In this document: positions 1-7,966 of the stretch, in pieces | Layout: every line of letters begins with the position of its first letter | Position numbering within the stretch: position 1 is the stretch's first letter | Assembly (NCBI GenBank): GCA_022823465.1 | Contig: JAJEHX010000039.1 | Span: forward strand, 1 to 61,904 | Source of the DNA: Candidatus Latescibacterota bacterium | Lineage (GTDB): Bacteria > JAAXHH01 | Length of the DNA stretch: 61,904 nt | Reading direction: 5' to 3' | Notes under the pieces: generated by a model | What the model was told of the DNA's origin: nothing | What the model saw: only the letters and a program-made list of their open reading frames with translations | The model's database searches: none | Position numbers and translations under genes: made by a program

Positions 1-1
1 T

Positions 2-526
2 CCGGGACACGACTGGGCCGATCTGTGCCTCGGAAGCCCCGACGGCCACGACGGCGCGGCGCACCGGCAGGTCACGACGGGACAGCGCCAGTGGTTCGCC
101 ACGTCCTACGGCGACCCGGAAACCCGGGGCGGCGGTTCCAACATAGCCCAGTGGACGCCGGATGGGAGACAGGTGACATATACCCGCGCGAAGCCCGGTT
201 CCCGGACGGCCTGGCCATACCAGGCGCAACGGCCGGACACCGACCACTTCAACCGGGACTACTACCCCGAGGACGCCCGCGGCGGCACCGCCATCTGCCT
301 GCTCGATCCCTTCACGGGCGAGGAATCGGAGTTCATCCCGTTTGAAGAGGGCGTCTGGAACTTCCGGTCGGCCTGGTCTCCCGACGGCACCCTGTTCGCC
401 TACTGCCGCGCAGAGGTGGGATCACCGAGCGGCATCTGGCTGGTCGATGCCGACGGAAGCAACGCTCGCATGCTGACGGACGGGTACGGACACCAGGGCG
501 CGGATCACCCGGTGTGGGTGGGGTGA
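2..526 (+). CDS. TolB-like beta-propeller protein, C-terminal part (5' end outside window)
   Basis: Open from the first bases of the window with no start codon, so this is the C-terminal ~174 residues of a larger protein. It contains PD40/WD40-like propeller repeats: one around WTPDGRQVTYTRAKPG, a second around WSPDGTLFAYCRA, then a strand reading GIWLVDADGSNARMLTDG. The W-SPDG-x-FAY signature is that of TolB/DPP-type periplasmic propellers. The end reads HPVWVG followed by TGA. Family membership is fairly clear; the specific role (TolB-like, oligogalacturonide-lyase-like or peptidase propeller) cannot be decided from this fragment. Confidence 0.7.
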   Translation, partial: PGHDWADLCLGSPDGHDGAAHRQVTTGQRQWFATSYGDPETRGGGSNIAQWTPDGRQVTYTRAKPGSRTAWPYQAQRPDTDHFNRDYYPEDARGGTAICLLDPFTGEESEFIPFEEGVWNFRSAWSPDGTLFAYCRAEVGSPSGIWLVDADGSNARMLTDGYGHQGADHPVWVG

Positions 527-588
527 CGAGGAAATCGTCCCGGTTTTGTCAGCGGGTAATGGCACCGTCATGCCAGTTTCGCGCCCTG

Positions 589-616
589 TTGTCAAGGAAC
601 TACTCAGGATTATTAT
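589..616 (+). promoter_or_regulatory. Putative sigma70-type promoter for the Cache lipoprotein gene
   Basis: TTGTCA at 589-594, a 16-nt spacer, then TATTAT at 611-616. Transcription would start near 623, leaving a ~30-nt leader that contains the GGGAGGA ribosome-binding site of the gene at 653. Confidence 0.5.
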
Positions 617-652
617 CGTGAAATCCGGGCAGCAGTGCTGGGAGGAAAACGC

Positions 653-1693
653 ATGAAAGAACGCAAGCGGGTTGATCTGCGCTACTTCGCCTGTATGATG
701 GCGTTGTCGGTCACGCTCACTGTTTCGGGATGTACAGAGCCCAGCCGAAGGACGACGGCCGGCGAAGTGGTGGACGCGGAAACCCTGAAAGCCTTTGTGG
801 AAGGGGCAAAAGAGTACCTTGAAGGACTTACGACGCTCAAGCAGACCTCGAAAGTTCGTGAAGTCTTCACGTCGGAGGGGGAGTGGAAATCCGGGTCCTT
901 ATTCCTGTCGATACTGCTCGATAACGGCACCTTCCTTCTACATGGAGGCGATCAAAGGATAGAGAACCAGTACTTGATCGACATCGAAGACGACAGGGGA
1001 AAGAAAATCATCCGTGAAATCCTTGCCGCGGCAGAACGGGAAGGAGACTTTGTCGAATACTATTGGGACGATCCTTCTGTAGATGGCGACGAAGGGCCCA
1101 GGTTGGCCTACGCAGTCGGATACGTTTCCGGCTTGTCCGGCAATATGCTCACCCTGGTTGGCGGCTACCACCAGGACCTTTCCGATGTGATCAGCGCTCA
1201 CCCGGAATCGGAACGTCCCGAAGTAACCGCCGGCGAGGTGAAGGACCGTGAAACCCTGCATGACTTCGTAAAGGCGGCGTCCAGAATCTACCGTCAGGCG
1301 ATAATGAGTGACGACGAAACAGAAATAACACACGTTGAGAACGCATTCAGGACGGAAGGTGGATTCTGGAAGTCAGGACCCGTTTACGTTTTCGTGGTAA
1401 CCAGCGACGGGATTGTCCATCTGGACGGAGCGGAACCCGCCCGGGAAGGCAGCAACGTCAGCGATTTGATAGACGTGCATGGAGTCAATATACTTGAAGA
1501 ACTCGTGCGTGCCGCCAGTTCACACGGCGGCTATGCCGAACATTTCTGGGATGAACCCACGGTCGGGTCGGGAAATGGAGCGGGCGCTCACCAGACTACC
1601 TACGTTGAAGGGTTCAAACTGCCAAACCAGGATCTACTTTGGATCGTCGGCTCCGGTATCCACCTGCCGGGCGGCGACGTAGATCGTAATTAA
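653..1693 (+). CDS. Lipoprotein with two tandem single-Cache (sCache_2-like) domains
   Basis: 346 aa. The ATG at 653 is chosen over an upstream GTG at 635 because GGAGGA lies at 641-646, just before it. The N-terminus is a lipoprotein signal ending in the lipobox LTVSGC. Two homologous units follow (about residues 35-175 and 185-340). Each opens with a TAGEV-x-D-x-ETL helix, then a strand pair with LFLSILLDNGTFLLHG or VYVFVVTSDGIVHLDG, a D-G-x-x-I-x-E-x-x-x-A helix, an EYYWDDP or EHFWDEP motif, and a final GG/GSG-x-H strand. This pattern matches sCache_2 sensor domains normally fused to chemoreceptors or kinases. No membrane-spanning output domain is present, so it probably works as a periplasmic ligand-binding lipoprotein. 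The ligand is unknown. Confidence 0.65.
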   Translation: MKERKRVDLRYFACMMALSVTLTVSGCTEPSRRTTAGEVVDAETLKAFVEGAKEYLEGLTTLKQTSKVREVFTSEGEWKSGSLFLSILLDNGTFLLHGGDQRIENQYLIDIEDDRGKKIIREILAAAEREGDFVEYYWDDPSVDGDEGPRLAYAVGYVSGLSGNMLTLVGGYHQDLSDVISAHPESERPEVTAGEVKDRETLHDFVKAASRIYRQAIMSDDETEITHVENAFRTEGGFWKSGPVYVFVVTSDGIVHLDGAEPAREGSNVSDLIDVHGVNILEELVRAASSHGGYAEHFWDEPTVGSGNGAGAHQTTYVEGFKLPNQDLLWIVGSGIHLPGGDVDRN

Positions 1694-1796
1694 ACTCTGT
1701 CGATGCTAGAATGGGATCTCCAAATACGAACCGCCCCGAAGTCCGTTTTCCTCGATATCCGGGTCCGTCACACTTCCTTCCGTATTGCGCGGAACC

Positions 1797-2720
1797 TCAC
1801 ACGTACGTCAGCCAGCCACGCGGATCCTCGGCCTCACCGGTGGTGATCGCGAAGAACCGGTCCTGGATCTCCTTCGTGACCGGACCGCGGGATCCATTAC
1901 CTACCGAGATGCGGTCGATGGACCGGACCGGCGTCACTTCCACAGCGCTGCCCACGAAGAACACTTCGTCGGCGATGTAGAGCATCTCGCGGGGAATGTC
2001 CTGCTCGACGACCTCGAACCCGGCGTCCTGGGCGAGCGTCATGACCGAGTTGCGCGTGATGCCGCCCAGGACCGAGGCCGCCAGGCTGTTCGTGATGACG
2101 CGGCCTTCTTTCACGACGAAGATGTTCTCGCCGCTTCCTTCGCTGATCAGGCCATCGGTATTGAGGGCGATACCCTCGCTGTACCCGTTCTCGATGGCTT
2201 CCATGCGGATCAACTGGGAATTCAGGTAGTTCCCGCCGGCCTTCGACAGGGTGGGGTGGGTATTCGGCGCGGGCCGGGTCCAGGAGGAAATGCACACGTC
2301 CACGCCGTTTTCCATTACGTCGTCGCCGAGGTAGGCGCCCCAGTTCCAGGCGCCGATGGCGACCTCCACGGGACAGCCGGATGGTTCGACGCTCAGCAGG
2401 CCGTAACCGCGGTAGACCACGGGGCGGACGTAGCAGGCGGAAAGGTTGTTCGAACGGATGGTCTCGAGGATGGCCTCGTTGATTTGTTCCGTGGTGTAGG
2501 GTATCTCCACCCGGTAGATCTTGCAGGAATCGAAGAGCCTGTCCGTGTGTTCCCGGAGCCGGAATAACGCGGGACCCTGATTCGTTTCGTAACAGCGCAT
2601 GCCTTCGAAGAAGCTCGAACCGTAATGCACCACGTGGGACAATACGTGGATCTTCGCGTCACGCCAGGGTACCAGTTTCCCATTGAACCAGATGTATTCG
2701 GCCTCAGGCAGGGTGGCCAT
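1797..2720 (-). CDS. ilvE: Branched-chain amino acid aminotransferase
   Basis: 307 aa, normal for class IV aminotransferases. It transfers the amino group from glutamate to the 2-oxo acids of Val, Ile and Leu, using PLP. Evidence: N-terminal [19 protein letters not shown], the [12 protein letters not shown] segment, [11 protein letters not shown] carrying the PLP lysine, [10 protein letters not shown] and GGITRNSV phosphate-binding motifs. An upstream in-frame ATG at 2870 would add 50 unrelated residues and run into ribD. The ATG at 2720 follows AAAGGAGA at good spacing and a clear promoter. It is transcribed divergently from ribD and stands alone. Confidence 0.93.
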   Translation of the reverse strand: MATLPEAEYIWFNGKLVPWRDAKIHVLSHVVHYGSSFFEGMRCYETNQGPALFRLREHTDRLFDSCKIYRVEIPYTTEQINEAILETIRSNNLSACYVRPVVYRGYGLLSVEPSGCPVEVAIGAWNWGAYLGDDVMENGVDVCISSWTRPAPNTHPTLSKAGGNYLNSQLIRMEAIENGYSEGIALNTDGLISEGSGENIFVVKEGRVITNSLAASVLGGITRNSVMTLAQDAGFEVVEQDIPREMLYIADEVFFVGSAVEVTPVRSIDRISVGNGSRGPVTKEIQDRFFAITTGEAEDPRGWLTYV

Positions 2721-2766
2721 GCCCGGTCTCCTTTCTGCGGTTTCGGTACGCGTCACAATCTGGCGC

Positions 2767-2795
2767 AAACTAGGGGGCGAACCCCCTGTTGTCAA
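2767..2795 (-). promoter_or_regulatory. Promoter of ilvE
   Basis: On the minus strand TTGACA (2795-2790), a 17-nt spacer, then TAGTTT (2772-2767). The spacer holds an inverted repeat AGGGGG-CGAA-CCCCCT (2772-2787), which could be an operator or just GC-rich spacer. The -35 box lies 12 bp from the divergent ribD -35 box. Confidence 0.6.
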
Positions 2796-2807
2796 GGGCA
2801 AAAGGGC

Positions 2808-2837
2808 TTGACACCCTCTTCGCGAATCCCCTAGCTT
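2808..2837 (+). promoter_or_regulatory. Promoter of ribD, implying a leaderless transcript
   Basis: TTGACA at 2808-2813, an 18-nt spacer, then TAGCTT at 2832-2837. Only five bases separate the -10 box from the ribD ATG at 2843, so transcription would begin at or within a base or two of the start codon. No Shine-Dalgarno is visible and no FMN riboswitch is present in the 122-nt gap. Confidence 0.5.
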
Positions 2838-2842
2838 ACGCC

Positions 2843-3943
2843 ATGACGAAATCGGAAAATGACGCGGCATTCATGCGCCAGGCGCTGGACCTGGCGGCGC
2901 GGGGATCAGGCCGTACCAGTCCCAACCCCATGGTGGGTTCCGTGGTCGTCCGCGACGGCGTTGTCGTGGGCCGGGGTTACTACCGTGAATACGGCGGACG
3001 GCATGCCGAGCCGCAGGCGCTCGAGGAGGCCGGCGACCGCGCGCGCGGGGCCGAGCTGTACGTCACCCTGGAGCCCTGCTGCCACCAGGGCAGCACGCCG
3101 CCGTGCACGGACGCAATCATCGCATCGGACGTCGCGCAGGTTCACGTCGCCATGACCGATCCGGACCGCCGCGTTTCCGGCAAAGGGATCGAGCGGCTGC
3201 GGACGGAGGGCATAGAGGTGGAGACGGGCCTCCTTGAAGCGGAAGCCCGGGAGTTGAACACGGCCTATGTCCACCACCGGACAACAGGCCTGCCCTTCGT
3301 GCTGCTCAAGCTGGCCCAGACGCTGGACGGCCGCATCGCCACGCGGAATGGCCATTCGCAGTGGATCACCGGGGAGACCGCGCGGGAACGGGTACACCTT
3401 CTGCGCAGCCGGGCGGACGCCGTGCTCGTGGGCATCGACACCGTGCTGGCGGACGACCCGCGGCTGACGGTACGTCACGTTGAAGGCCGGCAGCCCCGGC
3501 GCATCGTACTAGACAGCCGGGCCCGGACTCCGCTGGACGCGCGGATATTGAACGGCGAAGCGCCGGCGACCATATGCGTTACGGACGCCGCGCCGGCAGA
3601 CCGGGTCGACGGACTGAAACAGGCGGGCGCCGAGGTGCTCGTCCTGGAAGGCGGAGGTGAAGGTGGAGCCGTCCCAGTGGGGCCACTGAAGTCCGCCCTC
3701 GGCAGCGCCGGGATCGTGACCCTCATGGTAGAAGGCGGAAGCCGCGTGGCCGCTTCCTTCCTGCGGGAAAGCGCCGTCGACCGGATCGCCTGTTTCGTCG
3801 CGCCGCGTATCCTTGGCACGGGGATCCCATCTATCACCGGCCTGGAACTGGATGACCTTTCGCGGACCATAGACCTGCGGGATACGCGGGTGGAGCGACT
3901 GGGCGACGACTTTCTCATCACGGGAACGCCCGGGTACACCTGA
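2843..3943 (+). CDS. ribD: Bifunctional diaminohydroxyphosphoribosylaminopyrimidine deaminase / 5-amino-6-(5-phosphoribosylamino)uracil reductase
   Basis: 366 aa; second and third steps of riboflavin synthesis from GTP. The N-terminal deaminase half (about 1-145) has the zinc motif HAEPQAL followed by [19 protein letters not shown], the usual cytidine-deaminase-like H-A-E and PC-x-C ligands. The C-terminal reductase half (about 150-360) has [40 protein letters not shown] and [13 protein letters not shown], the NADPH-binding signatures. An in-frame upstream start at 2789 exists, but the ATG at 2843 matches the family N-terminus and the promoter position. First gene of the rib cluster. Confidence 0.95.
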   Translation: MTKSENDAAFMRQALDLAARGSGRTSPNPMVGSVVVRDGVVVGRGYYREYGGRHAEPQALEEAGDRARGAELYVTLEPCCHQGSTPPCTDAIIASDVAQVHVAMTDPDRRVSGKGIERLRTEGIEVETGLLEAEARELNTAYVHHRTTGLPFVLLKLAQTLDGRIATRNGHSQWITGETARERVHLLRSRADAVLVGIDTVLADDPRLTVRHVEGRQPRRIVLDSRARTPLDARILNGEAPATICVTDAAPADRVDGLKQAGAEVLVLEGGGEGGAVPVGPLKSALGSAGIVTLMVEGGSRVAASFLRESAVDRIACFVAPRILGTGIPSITGLELDDLSRTIDLRDTRVERLGDDFLITGTPGYT

Positions 3944-3970
3944 AGAGATCACGGGCATGCTATCCGGCGC

Positions 3971-4056
3971 GGCGCAGGATACGTGGCGCAAGATACGTGG
4001 CGCAAGATACGCGGTGCAGGATACACAACAAAGCAGGATACACGGAGTCAGGATAC
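3971..4056 (+). repeat. 14-bp tandem repeat array in the ribE leader
   Basis: Successive units built on GGCGCAAGATACGT start at 3971, 3985, 3999 and 4013. Two looser copies follow, keeping CAGGATACA, up to the ribE ATG at 4057. The array occupies most of the ribD-ribE gap, and the last copy supplies the sequence around the ribosome-binding site (GGAG at 4044). Confidence 0.85.
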
Positions 4057-4716
4057 ATGTTCACTGGTATCGTTGAAACCACGGGTACGGTACAGGCACT
4101 TGATGGCGACCGGGGCGGCCTGAAGGTGACCGTCGAGGCGCCGTCCATGGCGGCGGAATTCGAGCAGGGCGCCAGCGTCGCGGTGAACGGGGTCTGCCTG
4201 ACCGTTGTGGATCACGGCGACCAGGCGTTTTCCGTGGAAATCGTACCCGAGACGGTCTCCCGGACGAACTTCGGGAATCTACAGGTCGGGCACCGGGTCA
4301 ACCTGGAGCGGCCGCTTCGCCTGTCGGACCGGATTGACGGTCATCTGGTGCAGGGGCACGTGGACGGCGTGGGAAGGATCGCGGCGTTGGAGGAACGGGG
4401 CAACAGCCTGTTTTACGAAGTGGAGATTCCGGACGATCTGACCCCCTTTGTAATCGAGAAAGGGTCCATCGCACTGGATGGAATTAGCTTGACAATCGCC
4501 GGTCTGGCGGGTAATTTGGCAGCCGTATCGATCATACCTCATACCGCATCTGTTACGACCTTCGGGAGCAGGCAGATCGGTGACGAGGTAAACATAGAAG
4601 TGGACATGATCGGCCGGTACGTCGCGTCCCTTATGCATTCCGGCCGGAACGCCGATCCCGGCGAGCAACCGGGGTCATCATCCATCACCGAAGCCTGGTT
4701 GAAAGATACGATGTAG
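4057..4716 (+). CDS. ribE: Riboflavin synthase alpha chain
   Basis: 219 aa. It dismutates two molecules of 6,7-dimethyl-8-ribityllumazine to riboflavin. The protein begins MFTGIVETTGTV, the classic N-terminus, and has two lumazine-binding repeats: SVAVNGVCLTVV/ETVSRTNFG in the first and GSIALDGISLTIAG/HTASVTTFG in the second. The hallmark HLVQGHVDGVG lies between them. An upstream in-frame start at 3997 falls inside the tandem repeat and is rejected. The last ~20 residues (after MHSGRNADP) are a nonconserved tail. Second gene of the rib cluster. Confidence 0.95.
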   Translation: MFTGIVETTGTVQALDGDRGGLKVTVEAPSMAAEFEQGASVAVNGVCLTVVDHGDQAFSVEIVPETVSRTNFGNLQVGHRVNLERPLRLSDRIDGHLVQGHVDGVGRIAALEERGNSLFYEVEIPDDLTPFVIEKGSIALDGISLTIAGLAGNLAAVSIIPHTASVTTFGSRQIGDEVNIEVDMIGRYVASLMHSGRNADPGEQPGSSSITEAWLKDTM

Positions 4717-4794
4717 CACAGGCGATACCCGGCGACGGTTCGAGCACAGACCGGGACGCGTCGTGTCCGGGTGACCGAAAAACGGTTGAGCCGC

Positions 4795-6045
4795 ATGTCG
4801 TCCCCCTTTAGTACCATCCCTGAAGCCATCGAAGAAATCAGGGCCGGGCGCATACTGATAGTCATCGACGACGAAGACCGCGAAAACGAAGGCGATTTCA
4901 TTATGGCCGCCGAAAGAACGACACCGGCGGCCATTAACTTCATGGCCCGGTACGGCCGGGGACTGATCTGTCTTCCGACCACCCGCGAGCGCCTGGAAGA
5001 ACTCAAGGTGCCCGCCATGGTCGGCGAGGAGGTCAACACGGCGTTGCTGGGCACCCGCTTCACCGTTTCGGTCGACGCCGTCAACGGCACCACCTCGGGC
5101 ATATCGGCGGCTGACCGCGCCGAGACGGTTCAGGTGTTCGTCCGGCCGGAAAGCAGGCCCGATGACCTGGCGCGGCCGGGTCATATCTTTCCCCTGCAGG
5201 CCTTCGACGGCGGGGTATTGCGCCGGGCCGGACACACCGAGGCCACCGTCGACCTGATGCGGCTCGCCCAACTCTATCCGGCCGGCGTGCTCTGCGAGGT
5301 CATGGACGATGACGGGTCTATGGCCCGTCTTCCCCGGCTGGTCGAGATCGCCAATGATCATGACCTGAAGATCATCACCATAAAGGACCTGATCGAATAC
5401 CGCAGGCGCAGCGAGAAGCTGGTAAAGCACCTGGTCACGACGACCATTCCCAGCAGGTACGGGGAATTCGAGTCGCGCCTGTACGAAGACGAGCTGACCG
5501 GCGACCACCATATCGCCCTGGTCAAGGGCAACGTGGACGGCGAGCGGAACGTGCTCGTCCGCGTGCACTCCCAGTGTCTCACGGGAGACGTGTTCGGTTC
5601 CATGCGGTGCGATTGCGGCGACCAGCTGCAGCAGGCGCTGAAGCGCATTTCCGCAGAGGGACGCGGCGTGTTGCTGTACATGCGCCAGGAAGGACGTGGC
5701 GTCGGACTGGCGAACAAGCTCAGGGCCTACGCCCTCCAGGACCAGGGCCATGATACGGTGGAAGCGAACCAGGCGCTGGGCCTGCCCGTGGACGCGCGCG
5801 ACTACGGGATCGGCTCCCAGATCCTGGCGGACCTGGGCCTGACCACGATACGGATCATGACGAACAACCCGTCCAAGCGGATCGGGATCGAGGGATACGG
5901 CCTCGAAGTGACGGAACGCGTCCCGCTGCAGACGTCTCCGAACCGGTACAACGTGGGTTATCTCAAGACGAAGCGCGGCAAGCTCGGCCACCTGCTGGAC
6001 CTCGACGAGCCGGCGGACGATGTCGGGTTCGACAGCCTCCTGTGA
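4795..6045 (+). CDS. ribBA: 3,4-dihydroxy-2-butanone 4-phosphate synthase / GTP cyclohydrolase II fusion
   Basis: About 416 aa, supplying both precursors of the lumazine ring. The RibB half (about 1-205) has IDDEDRENEGDFI, the metal-binding acidic loop, and HTEATVDLMRLA. The RibA half (about 210-400) has VRVHSQCLTGDVFGS followed by MRCDCGDQL, the three zinc cysteines, plus YMRQEGRGVGLANKL and the YGIGSQIL segment. Two starts are possible, GTG at 4771 and ATG at 4795; the latter gives the usual N-terminus, but neither has a strong ribosome-binding site. Third gene of the rib cluster. Confidence 0.95.
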   Translation: MSSPFSTIPEAIEEIRAGRILIVIDDEDRENEGDFIMAAERTTPAAINFMARYGRGLICLPTTRERLEELKVPAMVGEEVNTALLGTRFTVSVDAVNGTTSGISAADRAETVQVFVRPESRPDDLARPGHIFPLQAFDGGVLRRAGHTEATVDLMRLAQLYPAGVLCEVMDDDGSMARLPRLVEIANDHDLKIITIKDLIEYRRRSEKLVKHLVTTTIPSRYGEFESRLYEDELTGDHHIALVKGNVDGERNVLVRVHSQCLTGDVFGSMRCDCGDQLQQALKRISAEGRGVLLYMRQEGRGVGLANKLRAYALQDQGHDTVEANQALGLPVDARDYGIGSQILADLGLTTIRIMTNNPSKRIGIEGYGLEVTERVPLQTSPNRYNVGYLKTKRGKLGHLLDLDEPADDVGFDSLL

Positions 6046-6052
6046 TTGCGGT

Positions 6053-6128
6053 GATCCGGCCTCGAAGCGTCCGGGCTTCCAGGCCGCCGAGAATCTGCAA
6101 TCGAGCGATCCGGCCCCAAAGCGTCCGG
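6053..6128 (+). repeat. 22-bp direct repeat pair upstream of ribH
   Basis: Two 22-bp copies at 6053-6074 and 6107-6128 agree at 20 positions and share the core AAGCGTCCGG. They fill most of the ribBA-ribH gap. Confidence 0.75.
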
Positions 6129-6166
6129 ACCGGTGCACAAGATAGTGACCGTCTAGGAGCGGGAAC

Positions 6167-6682
6167 GTGACGAGAACCATTGAGGGCAACCTGGATAACG
6201 GGGGAGGAGACCGGTACGGTATCGTGGCCAGCCGATTCAACGGCTTCATTACGGACTCCCTGCTCAAAGGCGCGCTGGACGGGCTCCTTCACCATGGCGT
6301 GGATGAAGACCGTATCGACGTGGTCTGGGTACCCGGCGCCTTCGAGATCCCGCTGGCAGCCCGGAAGATGGCGGCAAGCGAAAGCTACGAAGCCGTGATT
6401 TGTCTGGGATGCGTAATCCGCGGCGAGACGTCCCATTTCGACTACGTGGCCGGGGAAGCGGCGAAGGGCATTGCCGAAGCCGCCAGAGACACCGGGGTGC
6501 CGGTGATCTTCGGCGTGCTGACCACGGAAAACCTCGAACAGGCAGCCGAACGCGCGGGTCCGATGGAGGACAACCGGGGTCGGGAAGCCGCCCTGGCCGC
6601 GCTGAGAATGGCGGACTTGATGCGCAGGTTGAGCGGACCGGGTGGGCAGGACGGTCCAGGCGGGCCGAGGGATCCGGCGTGA
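6167..6682 (+). CDS. ribH: 6,7-dimethyl-8-ribityllumazine synthase
   Basis: 171 aa. It condenses the RibB and RibD products to the lumazine precursor and usually assembles as a 60-mer or pentamer. Evidence: [13 protein letters not shown] at the N-terminus, [34 protein letters not shown] with the catalytic histidine, and [23 protein letters not shown] start with AGGAG at about 6155. The C-terminal ~20 residues are glycine/proline-rich and nonconserved. The stop codon overlaps the nusB GTG start. Confidence 0.95.
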   Translation: MTRTIEGNLDNGGGDRYGIVASRFNGFITDSLLKGALDGLLHHGVDEDRIDVVWVPGAFEIPLAARKMAASESYEAVICLGCVIRGETSHFDYVAGEAAKGIAEAARDTGVPVIFGVLTTENLEQAAERAGPMEDNRGREAALAALRMADLMRRLSGPGGQDGPGGPRDPA

Positions 6683-7110
6683 ATGCCCGTGCGACCGAAC
6701 GGCGCCTGGGCCGTGAGCTGGCCCTGCAGTCGCTTTATCTCGCCGAACAGACCGGGGACGATCCCGGCAAGGCCCTTCCCAGGCTGCCTGGCTGGTCTCT
6801 GGCGTCGCTGAATACCCGGCGCTTCGCCGAGACGCTGATCGATCGGCTCCGGCAGCACGACGAGACCGTGAACCGGCACATCACCGCGGTGGTGCGGCAC
6901 TGGGACCGGGAACGCGTGGCGCGTATCGACGATTGCATCCTCCGGCTGGGCGCTTGCGAACTGATCGCCTTTCTCGATATTCCGACGGCGGTGTCCATCA
7001 ACGAAGCGATCGAACTGGCCAAGAAGTACAGCACGGAACAGTCCGGGGGGTTTGTCAATGGCGTCCTGGACGCCGTGGCCGCGAGACACCTCACGACCGA
7101 ACAGACCTGA
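6679..7110 (+). CDS. nusB: Transcription antitermination factor NusB
   Basis: 143 aa. It binds boxA RNA with NusE/S10 in rRNA antitermination. Evidence: [19 protein letters not shown] at the N-terminus, [37 protein letters not shown] and [11 protein letters not shown], the standard NusB C-terminal block. The GTG at 6679 overlaps the ribH TGA (GTGA), implying translational coupling, with GAGGGA upstream. The ribH-nusB neighbourhood is common in bacteria. Confidence 0.93.
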   Translation: MNARATERRLGRELALQSLYLAEQTGDDPGKALPRLPGWSLASLNTRRFAETLIDRLRQHDETVNRHITAVVRHWDRERVARIDDCILRLGACELIAFLDIPTAVSINEAIELAKKYSTEQSGGFVNGVLDAVAARHLTTEQT

Positions 7111-7157
7111 TCCTGCCTGCCGGCATACCAGCGCATACACAGGAATGAAACCGAATT

Positions 7158-7895
7158 GTGCGATACGGCATGCTGTCCGACATACATGGAAACCTGGAAG
7201 CGCTGGATGCCGTGCTCGAGGCGCTGGCGGATGAGCCCATAGACCGGTACCTGTGTCTGGGCGACATTGTCGGGTACGGCGCCAGTCCCAACGCGTGCCT
7301 CGACCGGGTGACCGGGCTGACGACGGACGTGATCGCCGGCAATCACGACCATGCCGCGATCGGGAAACTGGATATCGCCACGTTCAACCAGTTCGCGGCG
7401 GACGCGGCGCTCTGGACGCGGCGGCAGCTTACGCCCGAGGGCCGACGGTACCTGGCGGAACTGCCCTACACCCGGCAGATAGACGACCTCTACGCCGTCC
7501 ACGCGAGTCCAGCCAAACCGGAGGACTGGACCTACCTGACTTCGCCTTGGCTGGCGGACGAAGCATTCGATGCGATGCCCGGCGATATTGCGCTTTGCGT
7601 ATTGGGTCATACGCACACGCCGGGGATATTCGAAATTCGGACCGCGCAGGACCGAAGCAGACAGATCCCGGCGGCGACGCTCGGGCTGGAATCGGAATGT
7701 AGATACATCGTGAACGTCGGCAGTGTCGGCCAGCCGCGGGACGGAGATCCCAGGGCGGCTTACTGCGTGTACGACACCGGGGAGAGGCGGATCGAAATAA
7801 AGCGGGTTTCCTACGACGTGGAGACCGCGCAACGCAAGATCCGCGCCGCCGGTCTGCCGGACATGCTCGCCGAGCGCCTCGCTCACGGCAGATGA
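7158..7895 (+). CDS. Calcineurin-like metallophosphoesterase (YfcE/MJ0936-like)
   Basis: 245 aa, GTG start. Metallophosphoesterase motifs are complete: SDIHGNLEAL (D-x-H), LGDIVGYGASPN (GD-x-x-x-YG), VIAGNHDHA (GNHD), VHASP and VLGHTHTPG (GH-x-H). The NVGSVGQPRDGDPRAAYCVYD block is typical of the YfcE/MJ0936 group. It is probably a cytosolic dinuclear-metal phosphodiesterase or phosphatase; the substrate cannot be told from sequence. It follows nusB by 47 bp and may be the last gene of the rib operon. Confidence 0.85.
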   Translation: MRYGMLSDIHGNLEALDAVLEALADEPIDRYLCLGDIVGYGASPNACLDRVTGLTTDVIAGNHDHAAIGKLDIATFNQFAADAALWTRRQLTPEGRRYLAELPYTRQIDDLYAVHASPAKPEDWTYLTSPWLADEAFDAMPGDIALCVLGHTHTPGIFEIRTAQDRSRQIPAATLGLESECRYIVNVGSVGQPRDGDPRAAYCVYDTGERRIEIKRVSYDVETAQRKIRAAGLPDMLAERLAHGR

Positions 7896-7966
7896 ACCCC
7901 GGCTGCTTCGTCTGACGACAGCGCATCATCCCGATGGACGGGGACGTAGAGAGGAAGATCAGAAAC

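Noticed and set aside
2721-2842. FMN riboswitch ahead of the rib cluster
   Set aside because: The gap is only 122 nt, is taken up by two divergent promoters, and the ribD -10 box almost touches the ATG, leaving no leader.
4678-6267. A 529-codon minus-strand frame opposite ribBA
   Set aside because: Antisense shadow of a clear RibBA fusion; no motifs, no ribosome-binding site.
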